Counted from the stretch's first letter, positions 34,275-43,406 are shown. The stretch: 64,000 nt of DNA from JAOUJD01 sp963726405 (GCA_963726405.1 CAVSCF010000011.1:310001-374000); one strand, 5' to 3'. Notes: a model not told the origin generated them from the letters alone. Made by a program: numbers and translations.

Positions 34275-35876
34275 ATGGCCCTCGACCGCTTCGCCTCGTC
34301 ATCGTCCGCCTTCGCGCTGGCGATGGGACTCTCGCTGATCGCGCCCGGAAGCTTGCACGCGGCCACCTCCGACTGTCCCGCACTGCGCAGCTTGCAGATC
34401 GACAACGCGGTGATCGTCAGCGCCGAGCGGCATGACGCCGGTCCGTTCAAGCCGCCCGCCGGCGCCTCGTTCCAGGTGGGAAACGCGTTCTGCCGCGTCG
34501 TCATCAGCGCTCGACCGAGCCCTGCGTCGGACATCACCATCGAGGTGTGGTTGCCAGACGCGGCACGATGGAACGGTCGCTTCTGGGGGCTGGGAAACGG
34601 GGGCTTCGCCGGGAGCATTTTTCATCGGGGACTGGGCGCTCGCGTCGCCGCGGGCTACGCGGCGGTGGCGACGGACACCGGCCATCGGGGAGACTCCGCC
34701 GACGTGAGCTGGGCCATCGGGCAGCCGGAAAAGGTCATCGACTACGGGCATCGCGCCATCCATCTCGCGGCCGTGCAAGGCAAACGCGTTGCTGGCGCGT
34801 ACTACGGCCGCGCGCCCGATTTCTCGTATTTCAGCGCGTACTCCAACGGCGGACGACAGGCACTGATGCTCGCGCAGCGCTATCCGGAGGACTACGACGG
34901 CATCATCGCCGGCGCCCCTGCCTACGACTTCACCAGAACCTACGCGGCGGTTGCCGATACCCAGTTCAACGTGCTCGCCGGCGTTGACCGGCACCTGTCA
35001 CCGGACCAGCTCGCGGCGCTCAGCGAGTCTGCCATCGACGCCTGCGATGCGACCGATGGCGTGAAGGATGGAGTGATCGAGGAGCCCGACCTCTGCCGCT
35101 TCGATCCCGCCGTTGTCGCGTGCCCGGACAAGGCCGGTGAACGATGTCTGACACCGTCGCAGTTGTCCACGGTTCGCCGCCTCTATTCGGGTCTCAAGGT
35201 GGGGGCAACCGCGCGTGCGATCGGCGCACTGCCGCCCGCGTCGGAAGTGGCCTGGGGCGACATCCACTTCGGTAAAGGTCCGGGCAGCGGCGAGTACTAC
35301 ACCTACGGGCTCGGATTCATGCGCGGCTTCGTGTACGAGGATTCCGCGTGGGACCCCGGGAGCTTCGACCTGATCCGCTCCGCGACGCTTGCGGAACGGA
35401 AGGTCGCGCCCGTGCTCGACGCGATCAGCACTGACCTGCGCCGTTTCGTCGCGCGCGGCGGCAAGCTGATCCTCTGGCACGGGTGGAACGATCCGGCGGT
35501 GTCGGCGTATGACACGGTTGACTATTACGTGCGCGTCGTCGACGCGTTGGGGTCCGAGGCGGCGCGCCGGGCCGTTCGCCTCTTCATGGTTCCGGGGGTC
35601 GAGCATGGACGGGGTGGTCCCGGCACCGATCAGTTCGGCCAGTTCGCCGGCGGGACCGGTGATCCGGAACGCAGCGTGGCGGCCGCGATGCAGCGGTGGG
35701 TGGAACGCGGCATCTCACCCGAGCGCCTGATCGCATCACGCGCGCCTGATCCGAAGAACGCCGCGGCACCGGCTCGCACGCGCCCCTTGTGTGCATGGCC
35801 GCTGTCGGCGCGCTATCGCGGGACGGGCAGCACCGACGACGCGGCCAACTTCGACTGCGTGAACGTGCGTCGCTAG
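34275..35876 (+). CDS. Tannase/feruloyl esterase family protein lacking the usual disulfide
   Basis: The ATG at 34275 gives 533 residues with a signal peptide (LAMGLSLIAPGSLHA, cleavage near residue 30). Family features are WNGRFWGLGNGGFAG, the nucleophile in YSNGGRQALMLAQRYPEDY (S190), the Asp in LILWHGWNDPAVS (D406) and the His in GVEHGRGG (H444). In fungal and bacterial members the Ser and His are each flanked by Cys that form a disulfide (the CS-D-HC motif); here both are changed together, to Y189 and G445. It should be a secreted esterase for aromatic ester bonds such as ferulate or gallate esters. The frame is open upstream to 34071, but without a signal peptide in that part. Confidence 0.87.
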   Translation: MALDRFASSSSAFALAMGLSLIAPGSLHAATSDCPALRSLQIDNAVIVSAERHDAGPFKPPAGASFQVGNAFCRVVISARPSPASDITIEVWLPDAARWNGRFWGLGNGGFAGSIFHRGLGARVAAGYAAVATDTGHRGDSADVSWAIGQPEKVIDYGHRAIHLAAVQGKRVAGAYYGRAPDFSYFSAYSNGGRQALMLAQRYPEDYDGIIAGAPAYDFTRTYAAVADTQFNVLAGVDRHLSPDQLAALSESAIDACDATDGVKDGVIEEPDLCRFDPAVVACPDKAGERCLTPSQLSTVRRLYSGLKVGATARAIGALPPASEVAWGDIHFGKGPGSGEYYTYGLGFMRGFVYEDSAWDPGSFDLIRSATLAERKVAPVLDAISTDLRRFVARGGKLILWHGWNDPAVSAYDTVDYYVRVVDALGSEAARRAVRLFMVPGVEHGRGGPGTDQFGQFAGGTGDPERSVAAAMQRWVERGISPERLIASRAPDPKNAAAPARTRPLCAWPLSARYRGTGSTDDAANFDCVNVRR

Positions 35877-35905
35877 TCGGCGTCACACAGCACTGACGGC
35901 GGCGA

Positions 35906-36673
35906 CTACGCGCGCTTTCGCGCCACCCAGATCTCCTCGCCCGGCCACTGCCGCGACCAGTCGGCGGAGAAGGCTCCGTAATAAGCGTGCTTGACCGCGC
36001 CTTCGGGCGCGTAGAGCTCGACGAAATCGATCACGTCGAAGCCGGTGCGCCGCAGAAGCCGGAACATTTCGCCGTGCGGCAGTTGCCACTCCACCGTGAC
36101 GTCGCTCGGCCACTCGAGCCGGCCCAGCCCGCGCTGCGGCCGCTGGAGCTTCGTGCTCGGTGGCCCCTCGTCCGTTGCGCAGAGGATCGACAAGGTGCTG
36201 TTCCGCAGGAACCACAAGCGGCCGCCGGGGCGGAGCAGTCGATGCGCTTCCGGAATCCACCGGTGCGGATCGCACCAGATGCTCGCGCCGAACTCCGAGA
36301 CGGCGAGGTCAAAGCTGGCTGAAGCGAGCGGAACGTCCTCGGCACTCGCCTCGATCAGCGGAAAGTCGATGCCGAACTCGCCCTGGCATCGTCGCGCAGT
36401 CGCGAGTTGCGCGGGCGTGACGTCGACACCGACCGGCCGCGCGCCGCGTCGCGCCAGCCAGGCGGAGACGTAGGCCGTGCCGCAGCCAAGTTCGACGACG
36501 TCCATCCCGCGGACGTCTCCGAGGGTGTCGATGGAGGCTTCGGGCACGCCGAAGACTCCCCAGGTGATCTCGGTCGCCGCCCATTCTTCGCGTGCACGGC
36601 CATCGGTGTATTCCGCGTTGGCCTTCGTCCAGCCTTCGCGGTTGCGCTTCGCATCGTCGGAGATCGCGTTCAT
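35906..36673 (-). CDS. Class I SAM methyltransferase
   Basis: The start is taken as ATG 36673 (255 residues), because the frame upstream runs into the control region of the divergent gene at 36781. Motif I is VVELGCGTAYVSAWL, motif II VGVDVT, post-I LIEASAEDVPLASASFDLAVSEFG and motif III HRLLRPGGRLWFL, the order of ubiE/COQ5-like small-molecule methyltransferases. The substrate is unknown. The gene is divergent from the saccharopine-dehydrogenase-like gene with 107 bases between starts and convergent with the tannase-family gene. Confidence 0.87.
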   Translation of the reverse strand: MNAISDDAKRNREGWTKANAEYTDGRAREEWAATEITWGVFGVPEASIDTLGDVRGMDVVELGCGTAYVSAWLARRGARPVGVDVTPAQLATARRCQGEFGIDFPLIEASAEDVPLASASFDLAVSEFGASIWCDPHRWIPEAHRLLRPGGRLWFLRNSTLSILCATDEGPPSTKLQRPQRGLGRLEWPSDVTVEWQLPHGEMFRLLRRTGFDVIDFVELYAPEGAVKHAYYGAFSADWSRQWPGEEIWVARKRA

Positions 36674-36780
36674 GAATCCCTGCCTGGGTGTCGCTGCGGC
36701 TGGTGAGTGTGCCATCCGCTGCCCTGAATCGCAGGGAAGCGCCGATGGCTGCCCACTCATCAATCATGCGACGATCGCGC

Positions 36781-38004
36781 ATGGACAAGCCTTTCGATAC
36801 GGTCGTCTTCGGCGCGACCGGATTTACCGGCCGGCTGGTGGCCGAGTACCTCAACGCGCGTTACGGCGTCGGTGGCTCGATCGCGTGGGCCATCGCCGGT
36901 CGCAACCGCGACAAGCTGGCGGAGGTGCGCGCGCAGATCGGCGCGCCATCGTCGTTGCCGATCGTCGAGGCCGAGGTTTCATCGCTGCCGTCGATGGCCG
37001 CGCTCGCACGGCAGGCGCGGGTCGTCATCAGCACGGTCGGCCCGTATCAGCGGTACGGCGAGCCGCTCGTTCGCGCGTGCGCCGAGGCGGGCACGGACTA
37101 CGTCGACCTGTGCGGCGAGCCCGCGTGGATGGCGCGGATGATCGCGCAGTACGACGGCACGGCGAAGTCCAGCGGCGCGCGCATCGTGTTCTCGTGCGGC
37201 TTCGACTCCGTCCCGTTCGACCTCGGCGTGGTGTACCTGCAGGCCGAAGCGCTGCGCCGCTTCGGCGCACCACTGACACATGTGCGCGGCCGCGTGCGCG
37301 TCCTCAAGGGCACGTTTTCCGGAGGCACGATCGCCAGCGCGCTCGCCACGCTCGAGGCGGCGGGACGCGACCCCGGCGTGGCGCGCGCGATGCGCGACCC
37401 CTTTGCATTGACGCCCGGATTCCGCGGCCCCACGCAGCCGGACAGCGACGCGGCGAGCTATGACGAGGCCGCGCAGTCATGGACAGTGCCCTTCGTCATG
37501 GCCGCGATCAACACCAAGAACGTGCACCGCACCCACGCGCTGCTCGGGCACCCTTGGGGCCGCGACTTCGTCTACGACGAGCGCAGCCTGGCCGGGGACG
37601 GTCCCCGTGGGGAACTCCGCGCGAAAGGGCTGGCCCGCAACATCCGGCTGCAAGGGTTGCTGTTGGGCTGGGGCCCGACGCGCGAACTGCTGCGGCGGGT
37701 GGCGTTGCCGAAGCCGGGGCAGGGCCCGTCAGCCGAGCAGCGTGAGCGCGGCCGCTACGAACTGCTGTTCATCGGCGATACCGCGCAAGGGCAACGGCTG
37801 CGGGCCGTGGTCAAGGGCGACCGCGACCCCGGCTACGGCTCGACCTGCAAGCTGGTCGCCGAGAGCGCGCTGTGCCTCCTCGGCGAAACCGACCGCGCGA
37901 GAACGGCGGGCGGCGTCTGGACGCCCGGCGCGGCGATGGGGATGAAGCTGGTGCAGAGGCTGCAGGAGCGTGCGGGTCTGAGCTTCGCCATCGAGGACGC
38001 ATAG
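36781..38004 (+). CDS. Saccharopine-dehydrogenase-like NAD(P) oxidoreductase
   Basis: The ATG at 36781 gives 407 residues with the dinucleotide-binding start VVFGATGFTGRLVAEYL; in-frame ATGs upstream are not supported by homology. The family segments IAGRNRDKLAEV, VVISTVGPYQRYGEPLV and CGFDSVPFDLGV match the group annotated as saccharopine dehydrogenase or trans-acting enoyl reductase, whose best-known member acts in mycobacterial phenolic lipid synthesis. In proteobacteria the substrate is unknown. It is convergent with the aminopeptidase gene. Confidence 0.85.
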   Translation: MDKPFDTVVFGATGFTGRLVAEYLNARYGVGGSIAWAIAGRNRDKLAEVRAQIGAPSSLPIVEAEVSSLPSMAALARQARVVISTVGPYQRYGEPLVRACAEAGTDYVDLCGEPAWMARMIAQYDGTAKSSGARIVFSCGFDSVPFDLGVVYLQAEALRRFGAPLTHVRGRVRVLKGTFSGGTIASALATLEAAGRDPGVARAMRDPFALTPGFRGPTQPDSDAASYDEAAQSWTVPFVMAAINTKNVHRTHALLGHPWGRDFVYDERSLAGDGPRGELRAKGLARNIRLQGLLLGWGPTRELLRRVALPKPGQGPSAEQRERGRYELLFIGDTAQGQRLRAVVKGDRDPGYGSTCKLVAESALCLLGETDRARTAGGVWTPGAAMGMKLVQRLQERAGLSFAIEDA

Positions 38005-38056
38005 CGGCGGCTTTCGCCGCTCGTGCTGACGAAGGAGAAAGAGGGCCGCGCGAGGA

Positions 38057-40732
38057 TCAGCGCGCTGGCATGCCAGCGACCGGTGTCGCGGTGGCCCTGG
38101 CCGGTACGGTGAGCGATTGCAGCAGCGCCGGCAACCGTTCTTCCTCGCGCTCGCGCACGGCCGCTTTCTCCCGGATCTGCTCGGCCACCTGGGCAGCGGC
38201 ACTCATCCCCTCCTCACCGAGCAGTTGGCGCTGCAGGGTCAGCAGGCGTTTGGCTTCGCGCTCGTCGTTGAAGCCCTCGAAGGTAGCCGGCAGCGTCCAG
38301 GCGTGCCCCATCATGGTCGACTTCGCCTGCACCGCCGCGAAGTGCTCGACGACGAAGTCCCGCGCGCGGGCAGGCTGTCCGCTGTACACGCCGATGTTGC
38401 GCATGTACCAGCTCGCCGCGCCCGGTCGCCACTCGTCGGTGATCCCGAGTTCCATCACGCGCTGCACGAGAGCCGGATCGCGCATGCGAACCATCGCTCC
38501 GCCGAACAGGAACTCGTCTTCCTGCGAGCCTGCGCCACGGATCAGGCGACGCAGCGTTTCGAACGTCGCGGTGTCGGCCGTTCGGGCGGCGGTGCGTACG
38601 ACGCCCTGCCGGATCGAGGGGTCGATCGGAACGGACGGCGTCGCCGTGTACGCGGCAAACATCGAACGGGCCCGCGCCGTCGTTTCGGGATCGTCGAAGC
38701 GGCCGAGCGCCTCGATCAGCTGGTCGCGCAGCCGAAGGATGTCGGCGTCCTCGCCGCCGCGCGGCTGCCATCCGAGCGGGCCGAGGACCGGCCGCAGGAG
38801 CGAGCGCCCGTACGCCCGCACGGAGTCCTGTACCGGCGTGCGGGCAAAGGCGTCGTCGAGATATTCGAGGTGCTCGATGACCTGCTGCCACACCGCGCCT
38901 TCGCGCTCGCCTCGCATGGCGTCCAGCAGTCGGAAGTACTCGGCGAACGGGATGCGGCCGGAGCGGGCGAGCGCCATGGTGTCGGCGACGAGGCCGACGC
39001 GTTCGGTCGCCGGCAATGCGGCGAAGCCGTCGCGCAGTCGCGCCATGTTGGCCTCGTCGTACTGGACGCGGTAGTACCCGTCGTCGCCGCCGTTCGCCAC
39101 GACCGCCACGCAGCCCGGAAAGTCGACACGCTCCGGCGCGCGGCCGAGCATCACCCGCTTCGTCGTCCCGGCCGCGTGGATCACCACCGGGACCTGCCAC
39201 GTGCCCGCCAGTGGCGCCGCGCTCGTCGACGTGAAGCGCTCCTGCGACAGTTCCACGTGCGTGCGACCGTCGCGGCAGTCGGTAAAGACCTTGAGCAGGG
39301 GAAAGCCCCGCTGCCGCATCCAGCCCCCGACCACGTCGGTGAGGTCGAGACCGGCCGCCTTGGACAAGTGATGCCAGAGGTCGTCCGCGGTCGCGTTCGA
39401 GTAGGCATGGGCGGCCATGTAACGCCGCAGGCCGTCGCGGAAGACGTCTTCGCCCAGCTGCGCCTCGAACATTCTCAGGACCGTCCCGCCCTTGCGATAG
39501 GTGATGTCGTCGAACACCTCGTCGATGGCGGATTCGTGAGTCGGTGGATCGGCGATCGCCCGGGTGGCGCCGGTGGCGTCGAGAGCGAGCGCCGGTTCCC
39601 GCGAGAGGCGCTCGCGTGCGCGGGTGCCCCACAGCGGGTTGAAGTGCGCCAGCGCCTTCTCCTGCATCCAGTCCGCGAACGCCTCGTTGAGCCAGATGTC
39701 GTCCCACCACGCAGCGGTGACCAGGTCGCCGAACCACTGGTGCGCGACTTCGTGCGCAACGACGTTGAAGATCAGCTGCTGTTGCCTGGCTGACGACCGC
39801 TTCGGGTCGTACAGCAGCAGGCTTTCGCTGTACGAGATCGCGCCCCAGTCCTCCATCGCGCCCCCGCGCACGCCGGGAATCGCCAGCTGGTCGAGCTTCG
39901 GCAGCATGTACGGGATGCCGAAGTAGTCGCGAAAATAGCCGAGCAGCTTCTTGGTGACCTCCATCGCGTAGCGCGCTTCCTCCGCCCGTCCGGGCGCGGT
40001 GAGGATGCGCAACGGCGTGCCGTCGAAGCTGTCGGAGAGCGTGTCGAACTCCCCCACGGCCAGCGCCACGAGATAGGTCGGCATCGAGGGCGAGCGCTGG
40101 AACACGGTCTCGCGGCGTCCTTCTCCGGCCGGCGAGCGACGCAGCACGGGCATGTTGGAGACGGCCTCGAACTGCGAGGGCGCCGTGATGACGACGTCGA
40201 ACGTCGCCCGGAAGGCCGGTTCATCGAACGACGGGAAGACCGAACGGGCGTGGATCGGCTCGAGCTGCGTGGCGAGCATGCGCAGGGTGCCTTCGCGGGC
40301 GGCCGTGCGGTACTCGACCCGGAACAGGCCCTCACCGCGCTTTTCCACCTTGCCGCGATAGTCGATGGCCAGTCGCCAGCGGCCGGGCGGCAGCGGCTCG
40401 GGCGGCGTCCAGTCGATGCGCCATTGGCTGGTGGCCTTGTCCGGCGTCACGGCGACGGAACGCGACGCGCCCGACTCGCTGGTCAGGACCGCGCGGGTCG
40501 CGTCGAGTTCGTTCGCGTTGAGGACGATGGCCGACGCCGGCCGGCGGACGTCGAGTTCGATTTCGGTGCGGCCGGTGAAGGTTTCCCGGTCGGGGTCGAG
40601 ATCGAAGCGCAGCGTGTAATGGGTCGGGACGACGTCCTTGGGCAGGCGGCCCGGCGTCGATTCGAAGTTGAAGCGGGCCGCGTGGGCAACGGGCGCCAGG
40701 CACAGCAGCGCCAGCATTGCCAGCGTTGCCAC
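38057..40732 (-). CDS. M1 family zinc aminopeptidase, exported
   Basis: A GTG at 40732 gives 891 residues with a signal peptide (LAMLALLCLAPVAHAA, cleavage near 18). The gluzincin core is complete: HEVAH with H327, E328 and H331, then 18 residues to E350 in LNEAFAD. The exopeptidase motif is GGAMEDWG, with Asp where GAMEN is usual. The C-terminal ERAP1-like helical domain (about 540-880) is complete. It should trim N-terminal residues from peptides in the periplasm or at the envelope. The start codon is the first in a suitable place; the frame is open a little further but without ATG. Confidence 0.9.
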   Translation of the reverse strand: MATLAMLALLCLAPVAHAARFNFESTPGRLPKDVVPTHYTLRFDLDPDRETFTGRTEIELDVRRPASAIVLNANELDATRAVLTSESGASRSVAVTPDKATSQWRIDWTPPEPLPPGRWRLAIDYRGKVEKRGEGLFRVEYRTAAREGTLRMLATQLEPIHARSVFPSFDEPAFRATFDVVITAPSQFEAVSNMPVLRRSPAGEGRRETVFQRSPSMPTYLVALAVGEFDTLSDSFDGTPLRILTAPGRAEEARYAMEVTKKLLGYFRDYFGIPYMLPKLDQLAIPGVRGGAMEDWGAISYSESLLLYDPKRSSARQQQLIFNVVAHEVAHQWFGDLVTAAWWDDIWLNEAFADWMQEKALAHFNPLWGTRARERLSREPALALDATGATRAIADPPTHESAIDEVFDDITYRKGGTVLRMFEAQLGEDVFRDGLRRYMAAHAYSNATADDLWHHLSKAAGLDLTDVVGGWMRQRGFPLLKVFTDCRDGRTHVELSQERFTSTSAAPLAGTWQVPVVIHAAGTTKRVMLGRAPERVDFPGCVAVVANGGDDGYYRVQYDEANMARLRDGFAALPATERVGLVADTMALARSGRIPFAEYFRLLDAMRGEREGAVWQQVIEHLEYLDDAFARTPVQDSVRAYGRSLLRPVLGPLGWQPRGGEDADILRLRDQLIEALGRFDDPETTARARSMFAAYTATPSVPIDPSIRQGVVRTAARTADTATFETLRRLIRGAGSQEDEFLFGGAMVRMRDPALVQRVMELGITDEWRPGAASWYMRNIGVYSGQPARARDFVVEHFAAVQAKSTMMGHAWTLPATFEGFNDEREAKRLLTLQRQLLGEEGMSAAAQVAEQIREKAAVREREEERLPALLQSLTVPARATATPVAGMPAR

Positions 40733-41376
40733 GGCCGCCAGGCGAATCCGGGCGAGCGGCAGGAGGCACCGGAGCGACCTCCAAGGGCCGGTCGGACGCG
40801 AAGATCGTCATCGGGCGGTGGCTGAGCGAGGGAAGCGGGAGGCTATCCCATTCGCCCGCGCCGATTTGCCGCGTTGCGCAAAGCCGGGTGCACCGGGGGA
40901 ACTCGATGAACCGACGGCACGATCGAAGCTCGCCGGCCGAGGATGGACAACCAGACAGCAGTGCGGTCACGAAGAAGGATGCCTGCTGCCATTCGTGCAC
41001 GCCGGTGTGTTCGAGCGCCGCGTCGAAGGAGCGCGGGACGTGCCATGTCCACAGCGCCGCGGGATGCAGCAGCTGAACATGATCTTCAGTATGCGTGAGG
41101 TCCGGTCCTTCCTGCGAGGTCGCGCCAGCGGCTTCATTGCTGCGCTCGACCAGAGCGGCGGCAGCACGGCCAGGGCGTTGAAACTCTACGGGATCGCAGA
41201 GGACGCCCACGCGATCGATGTTGGTGAAGTATCACTTCGCCAAAACGTGTGGCGAATTTGTCCCGCGGATTGCCGTCCATCGGGCCGGATCGACAGGAAG
41301 AGCGGATGGACATGCGCTCGTCATGTGGCTTCGCGCAAGATTCGGATCGAGTATCGAACGACGAAGAGGCGCGGGA
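40733..41376. other. 644-base region with only an aldolase remnant
   Basis: Between the aminopeptidase start and the small membrane protein there is no complete gene. The only recognisable content is a fragment of a class I fructose-bisphosphate aldolase, listed separately. The rest shows mixed short open frames on both strands without homology or ribosome sites. Confidence 0.5.
41079..41220 (+). pseudogene. Fragment of class I fructose-bisphosphate aldolase
   Basis: The frame from ATG 41079 (or 41091) reads, after about 11 residues, GFIAALDQSGGSTARALKLY, followed by GIAEDAHA. This is the N-terminal signature of the class I (Schiff-base) fructose-bisphosphate aldolase group found in bacteria such as staphylococci, which starts GFIAALDQSGGSTPKAL. 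Homology ends near base 41220, where family members continue with EEMFDLVHEMRTRI. About 250 further residues including the Schiff-base lysine are missing in every frame I checked. It is therefore a 5' remnant, left by a deletion. Confidence 0.7.
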
Positions 41377-41532
41377 ATGAGTGCGAGCAGCGGCGAGAAG
41401 CGGCGAAGGAAACGGGATCGGCAGTTCCTCGAGTTCTATGACACCCTGTCGCTGCGCGCCACCGCGGTTGGCGTCGGTGGAAGCATCGCCTTGCTTCTGT
41501 TCGTCGTTGCGCGCTCCGTATTTTCAAGCTGA
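41377..41532 (+). CDS. Small single-span membrane protein
   Basis: The ATG at 41377 gives 51 residues: a basic N-terminal half (EKRRRKRDRQFLEFYDTLSL) followed by one strong hydrophobic segment (AVGVGGSIALLLFVVARSVF). AGAGGCGCGGG upstream is an acceptable ribosome site. No family is recognised; the charge pattern suggests a single inner-membrane span with the N-terminus in the cytoplasm. It is just ahead of the pstS control region but has no evident link to it. Confidence 0.5.
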   Translation: MSASSGEKRRRKRDRQFLEFYDTLSLRATAVGVGGSIALLLFVVARSVFSS

Positions 41533-41585
41533 TCCGCAGACGGCGATTCCGCCGTTGTTCTCCATGCGCGTCCTGAGCGGTCGCG

Positions 41586-41625
41586 CTGTCACCTGCGTGT
41601 CATGCGCCATTCACCGGGGTGTCAT
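41586..41625 (+). promoter_or_regulatory. Tandem Pho boxes and promoter of pstS
   Basis: Four 7-base direct repeats are spaced by exactly 4 bases: CTGTCAC (41586), GTGTCAT (41597), CATTCAC (41608) and GTGTCAT (41619). Two such repeats make one PhoB site (consensus CTGTCAT-N4-CTGTCAT), so this is a double Pho box. A possible -10 hexamer, TAGAGT, begins 10 bases after the last repeat (41636), the normal PhoB promoter geometry in which the last repeat replaces the -35. Confidence 0.88.
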
Positions 41626-41679
41626 TCCGCTCTCCTAGAGTCGGGTCATTCAACGACCCAACGACTGGAGAGGTTCGCA

Positions 41680-42717
41680 ATGCGCTTGACGGTTTTCAGG
41701 ACACTGGTCGCGTGCGCGATCGTCATCGGCGCGCCTGGCTTCGCTTCCGCCCAGCAGATCACCGGGGCGGGTGCAACGTTTCCGGCGCCGCTGTATGCCA
41801 AGTGGGCGGATGCCTACAACAAGGCGACGGGCATCAAGGTGAATTACCAGTCGGTCGGATCCGGAGCGGGCCTGCGCCAGATCCGCGGAAAGACCGTCGA
41901 CTTCGGAGCGTCGGACATGCCGCTCACGGACGAGGAACTCGCGAAGGACGGCCTCGTTCAGTTTCCAACGGTGATCGGAGGCGTCGTTCCGGTGCTCAAT
42001 GTCGCCGGCATCGAGGCGCGCCAGCTGCGGCTCACGGGTCAGGTGCTGGGCGACATCTACCTCGGCAAGATCGCGAAGTGGAACGACCCGGCCCTTGCGA
42101 AACTGAACCCGGGCCTGAAACTGCCCGACATGCCGATCGCCGTGGTGCGGCGGGCGGACGGGTCCGGCACCACGTTCATCTTCACGAACTACCTGTCGAA
42201 GGTGAACGCCGAGTGGAAGTCGAAGGTCGGCGACGGCACGGCGGTGAATTGGCCCACGGGCATCGGCGGCAAGGGCAACGAAGGCGTGGCTGCGTTCATC
42301 CAGCGGCTGCCGAACTCGATCGGCTACGTCGAATACGCGTACGCGAAGCAGAACAAGCTCGCGTATGCCGTCCTCCAGAACGCAGCCGGTGCGTTCGTCG
42401 CCCCGGACGACGACACGTTCAAGGCGGCCGCCGCTGCGGCCGACTGGAAGAAATCCTTCCATCAGATCCTGACCGACCAGCCGGGCAAGGAAGCGTGGCC
42501 GATCACGGGGGCGACGTTCATCCTGATGCACGCAAGGCAGGACAAGCCGCAGCAGGCGCAGGCGGCGCTGCGCTTCTTCAGCTGGGCGTACGCGAACGGC
42601 GACCGGATGTCCGAGGAACTCGACTACGTTCCGCTGCCGCCGGCCGTCGAAGACACGATCCGGCAGCATTGGGGCCGGATCACGGACGCGTCGGGCGTCC
42701 GCGTGCTTGCCGACTGA
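41680..42717 (+). CDS. pstS: Phosphate-binding protein PstS
   Basis: The ATG at 41680 gives 345 residues with a signal peptide (cleavage near residue 25, FASAQQ). The phosphate-binding lipid-free PstS pattern is plain: ITGAGATFPAPLYAKWADAY, the loop SVGSGAGLRQI, DFGASDMPLTDEEL, VVRRADGSGTTFIFT and NSIGYVEYAYAKQNKL. It binds inorganic phosphate in the periplasm for the PstCAB transporter. No pstC, pstA or pstB follows; a strong terminator does, so pstS is transcribed alone under PhoB (double Pho box upstream), and PstCAB must be encoded elsewhere. Confidence 0.95.
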   Translation: MRLTVFRTLVACAIVIGAPGFASAQQITGAGATFPAPLYAKWADAYNKATGIKVNYQSVGSGAGLRQIRGKTVDFGASDMPLTDEELAKDGLVQFPTVIGGVVPVLNVAGIEARQLRLTGQVLGDIYLGKIAKWNDPALAKLNPGLKLPDMPIAVVRRADGSGTTFIFTNYLSKVNAEWKSKVGDGTAVNWPTGIGGKGNEGVAAFIQRLPNSIGYVEYAYAKQNKLAYAVLQNAAGAFVAPDDDTFKAAAAAADWKKSFHQILTDQPGKEAWPITGATFILMHARQDKPQQAQAALRFFSWAYANGDRMSEELDYVPLPPAVEDTIRQHWGRITDASGVRVLAD

Positions 42718-42730
42718 CCGGACCTGGAAA

Positions 42731-42763
42731 AACAGAAAGGGCGCCTGTGGCGCCCTTTCTGTT
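42731..42763. terminator. Strong intrinsic terminator after pstS, bidirectional
   Basis: A 15-bp perfect stem, AACAGAAAGGGCGCC with its complement, encloses a TGT loop, 13 bases after the pstS stop. The stem arms themselves provide T-rich (TTTCTGTTT) and A-rich ends, so it can also end the converging glutaredoxin-like gene. Confidence 0.9.
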
Positions 42764-42778
42764 TCCGGCCCGGAGGGT

Positions 42779-43393
42779 TTACTGCTTGGCCGCGGCGGCC
42801 GTGGTCTTCTGCGTCAGCGGCCGCGCCGGCTCCTGCCTGAAGGTCGGGGGCAACTGCGACTTCTGCGGATAGCCGGCGGCGTCGAGCCCGTTGTTCCACT
42901 CGTCGGGATCGAACGCGATCATCGGCTTGGTGCCGAGCATTGCGACGGGCACGCCTTCCGCGCCCGTGAGCCGCTTGAACTCCACCGAGTCGTCGGACGA
43001 CTCGATCGTCCGTTCGGCGAACGGGATGCCGCGCTGGTTCAGGAAATTGCGCGACGTCACGCACGGCGGGCAGTTCTTCGACGTGAACAGCATCACCGGG
43101 AAGTTGGAGGCAGCCCGGCGCACCAGGTAAGGCAGCAACGATTGCGTGTTCTCGCCGATCGTCATCAGGTCGATGCGGATCACGTTCTGCGCGTCGGGCG
43201 GCGGACGGTCGCCGTAATTGATCTGGCCCCTGGCGTCGGTCCAGCGGAACAGCACGTGCGGCGACGATGTGCTCATCGGGCCGACCGCCGCGCCGGGCGG
43301 CAGCGCGGATTGCGGCACCGCGGACGGCGGCACGGCGGACTGCGCCTGCATCGCGACGATCATCGCGCTCGCCATCAGGGTTGCAACGCTCAT
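42779..43393 (-). CDS. Exported DUF4124-glutaredoxin fusion protein, copy B
   Basis: The 204-residue precursor has a signal peptide (MSVATLMASAMIVAMQAQSA), a Pro/Ala linker, the short DUF4124 motif VLFRWTDARGQINYGDRPP and then a glutaredoxin-fold domain with CPPC at residues 108-111 and VPVAMLGTKPMIAFDPDEW. It is probably a periplasmic thiol-disulfide protein. It is paralogous to the gene immediately upstream (43407-43967), 13 bases away in the same orientation, sharing the DYGDxPP, active-site and GVPFxE positions. Confidence 0.82.
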   Translation of the reverse strand: MSVATLMASAMIVAMQAQSAVPPSAVPQSALPPGAAVGPMSTSSPHVLFRWTDARGQINYGDRPPPDAQNVIRIDLMTIGENTQSLLPYLVRRAASNFPVMLFTSKNCPPCVTSRNFLNQRGIPFAERTIESSDDSVEFKRLTGAEGVPVAMLGTKPMIAFDPDEWNNGLDAAGYPQKSQLPPTFRQEPARPLTQKTTAAAAKQ

Positions 43394-43406
43394 GGTGTAA
43401 CTCCGC

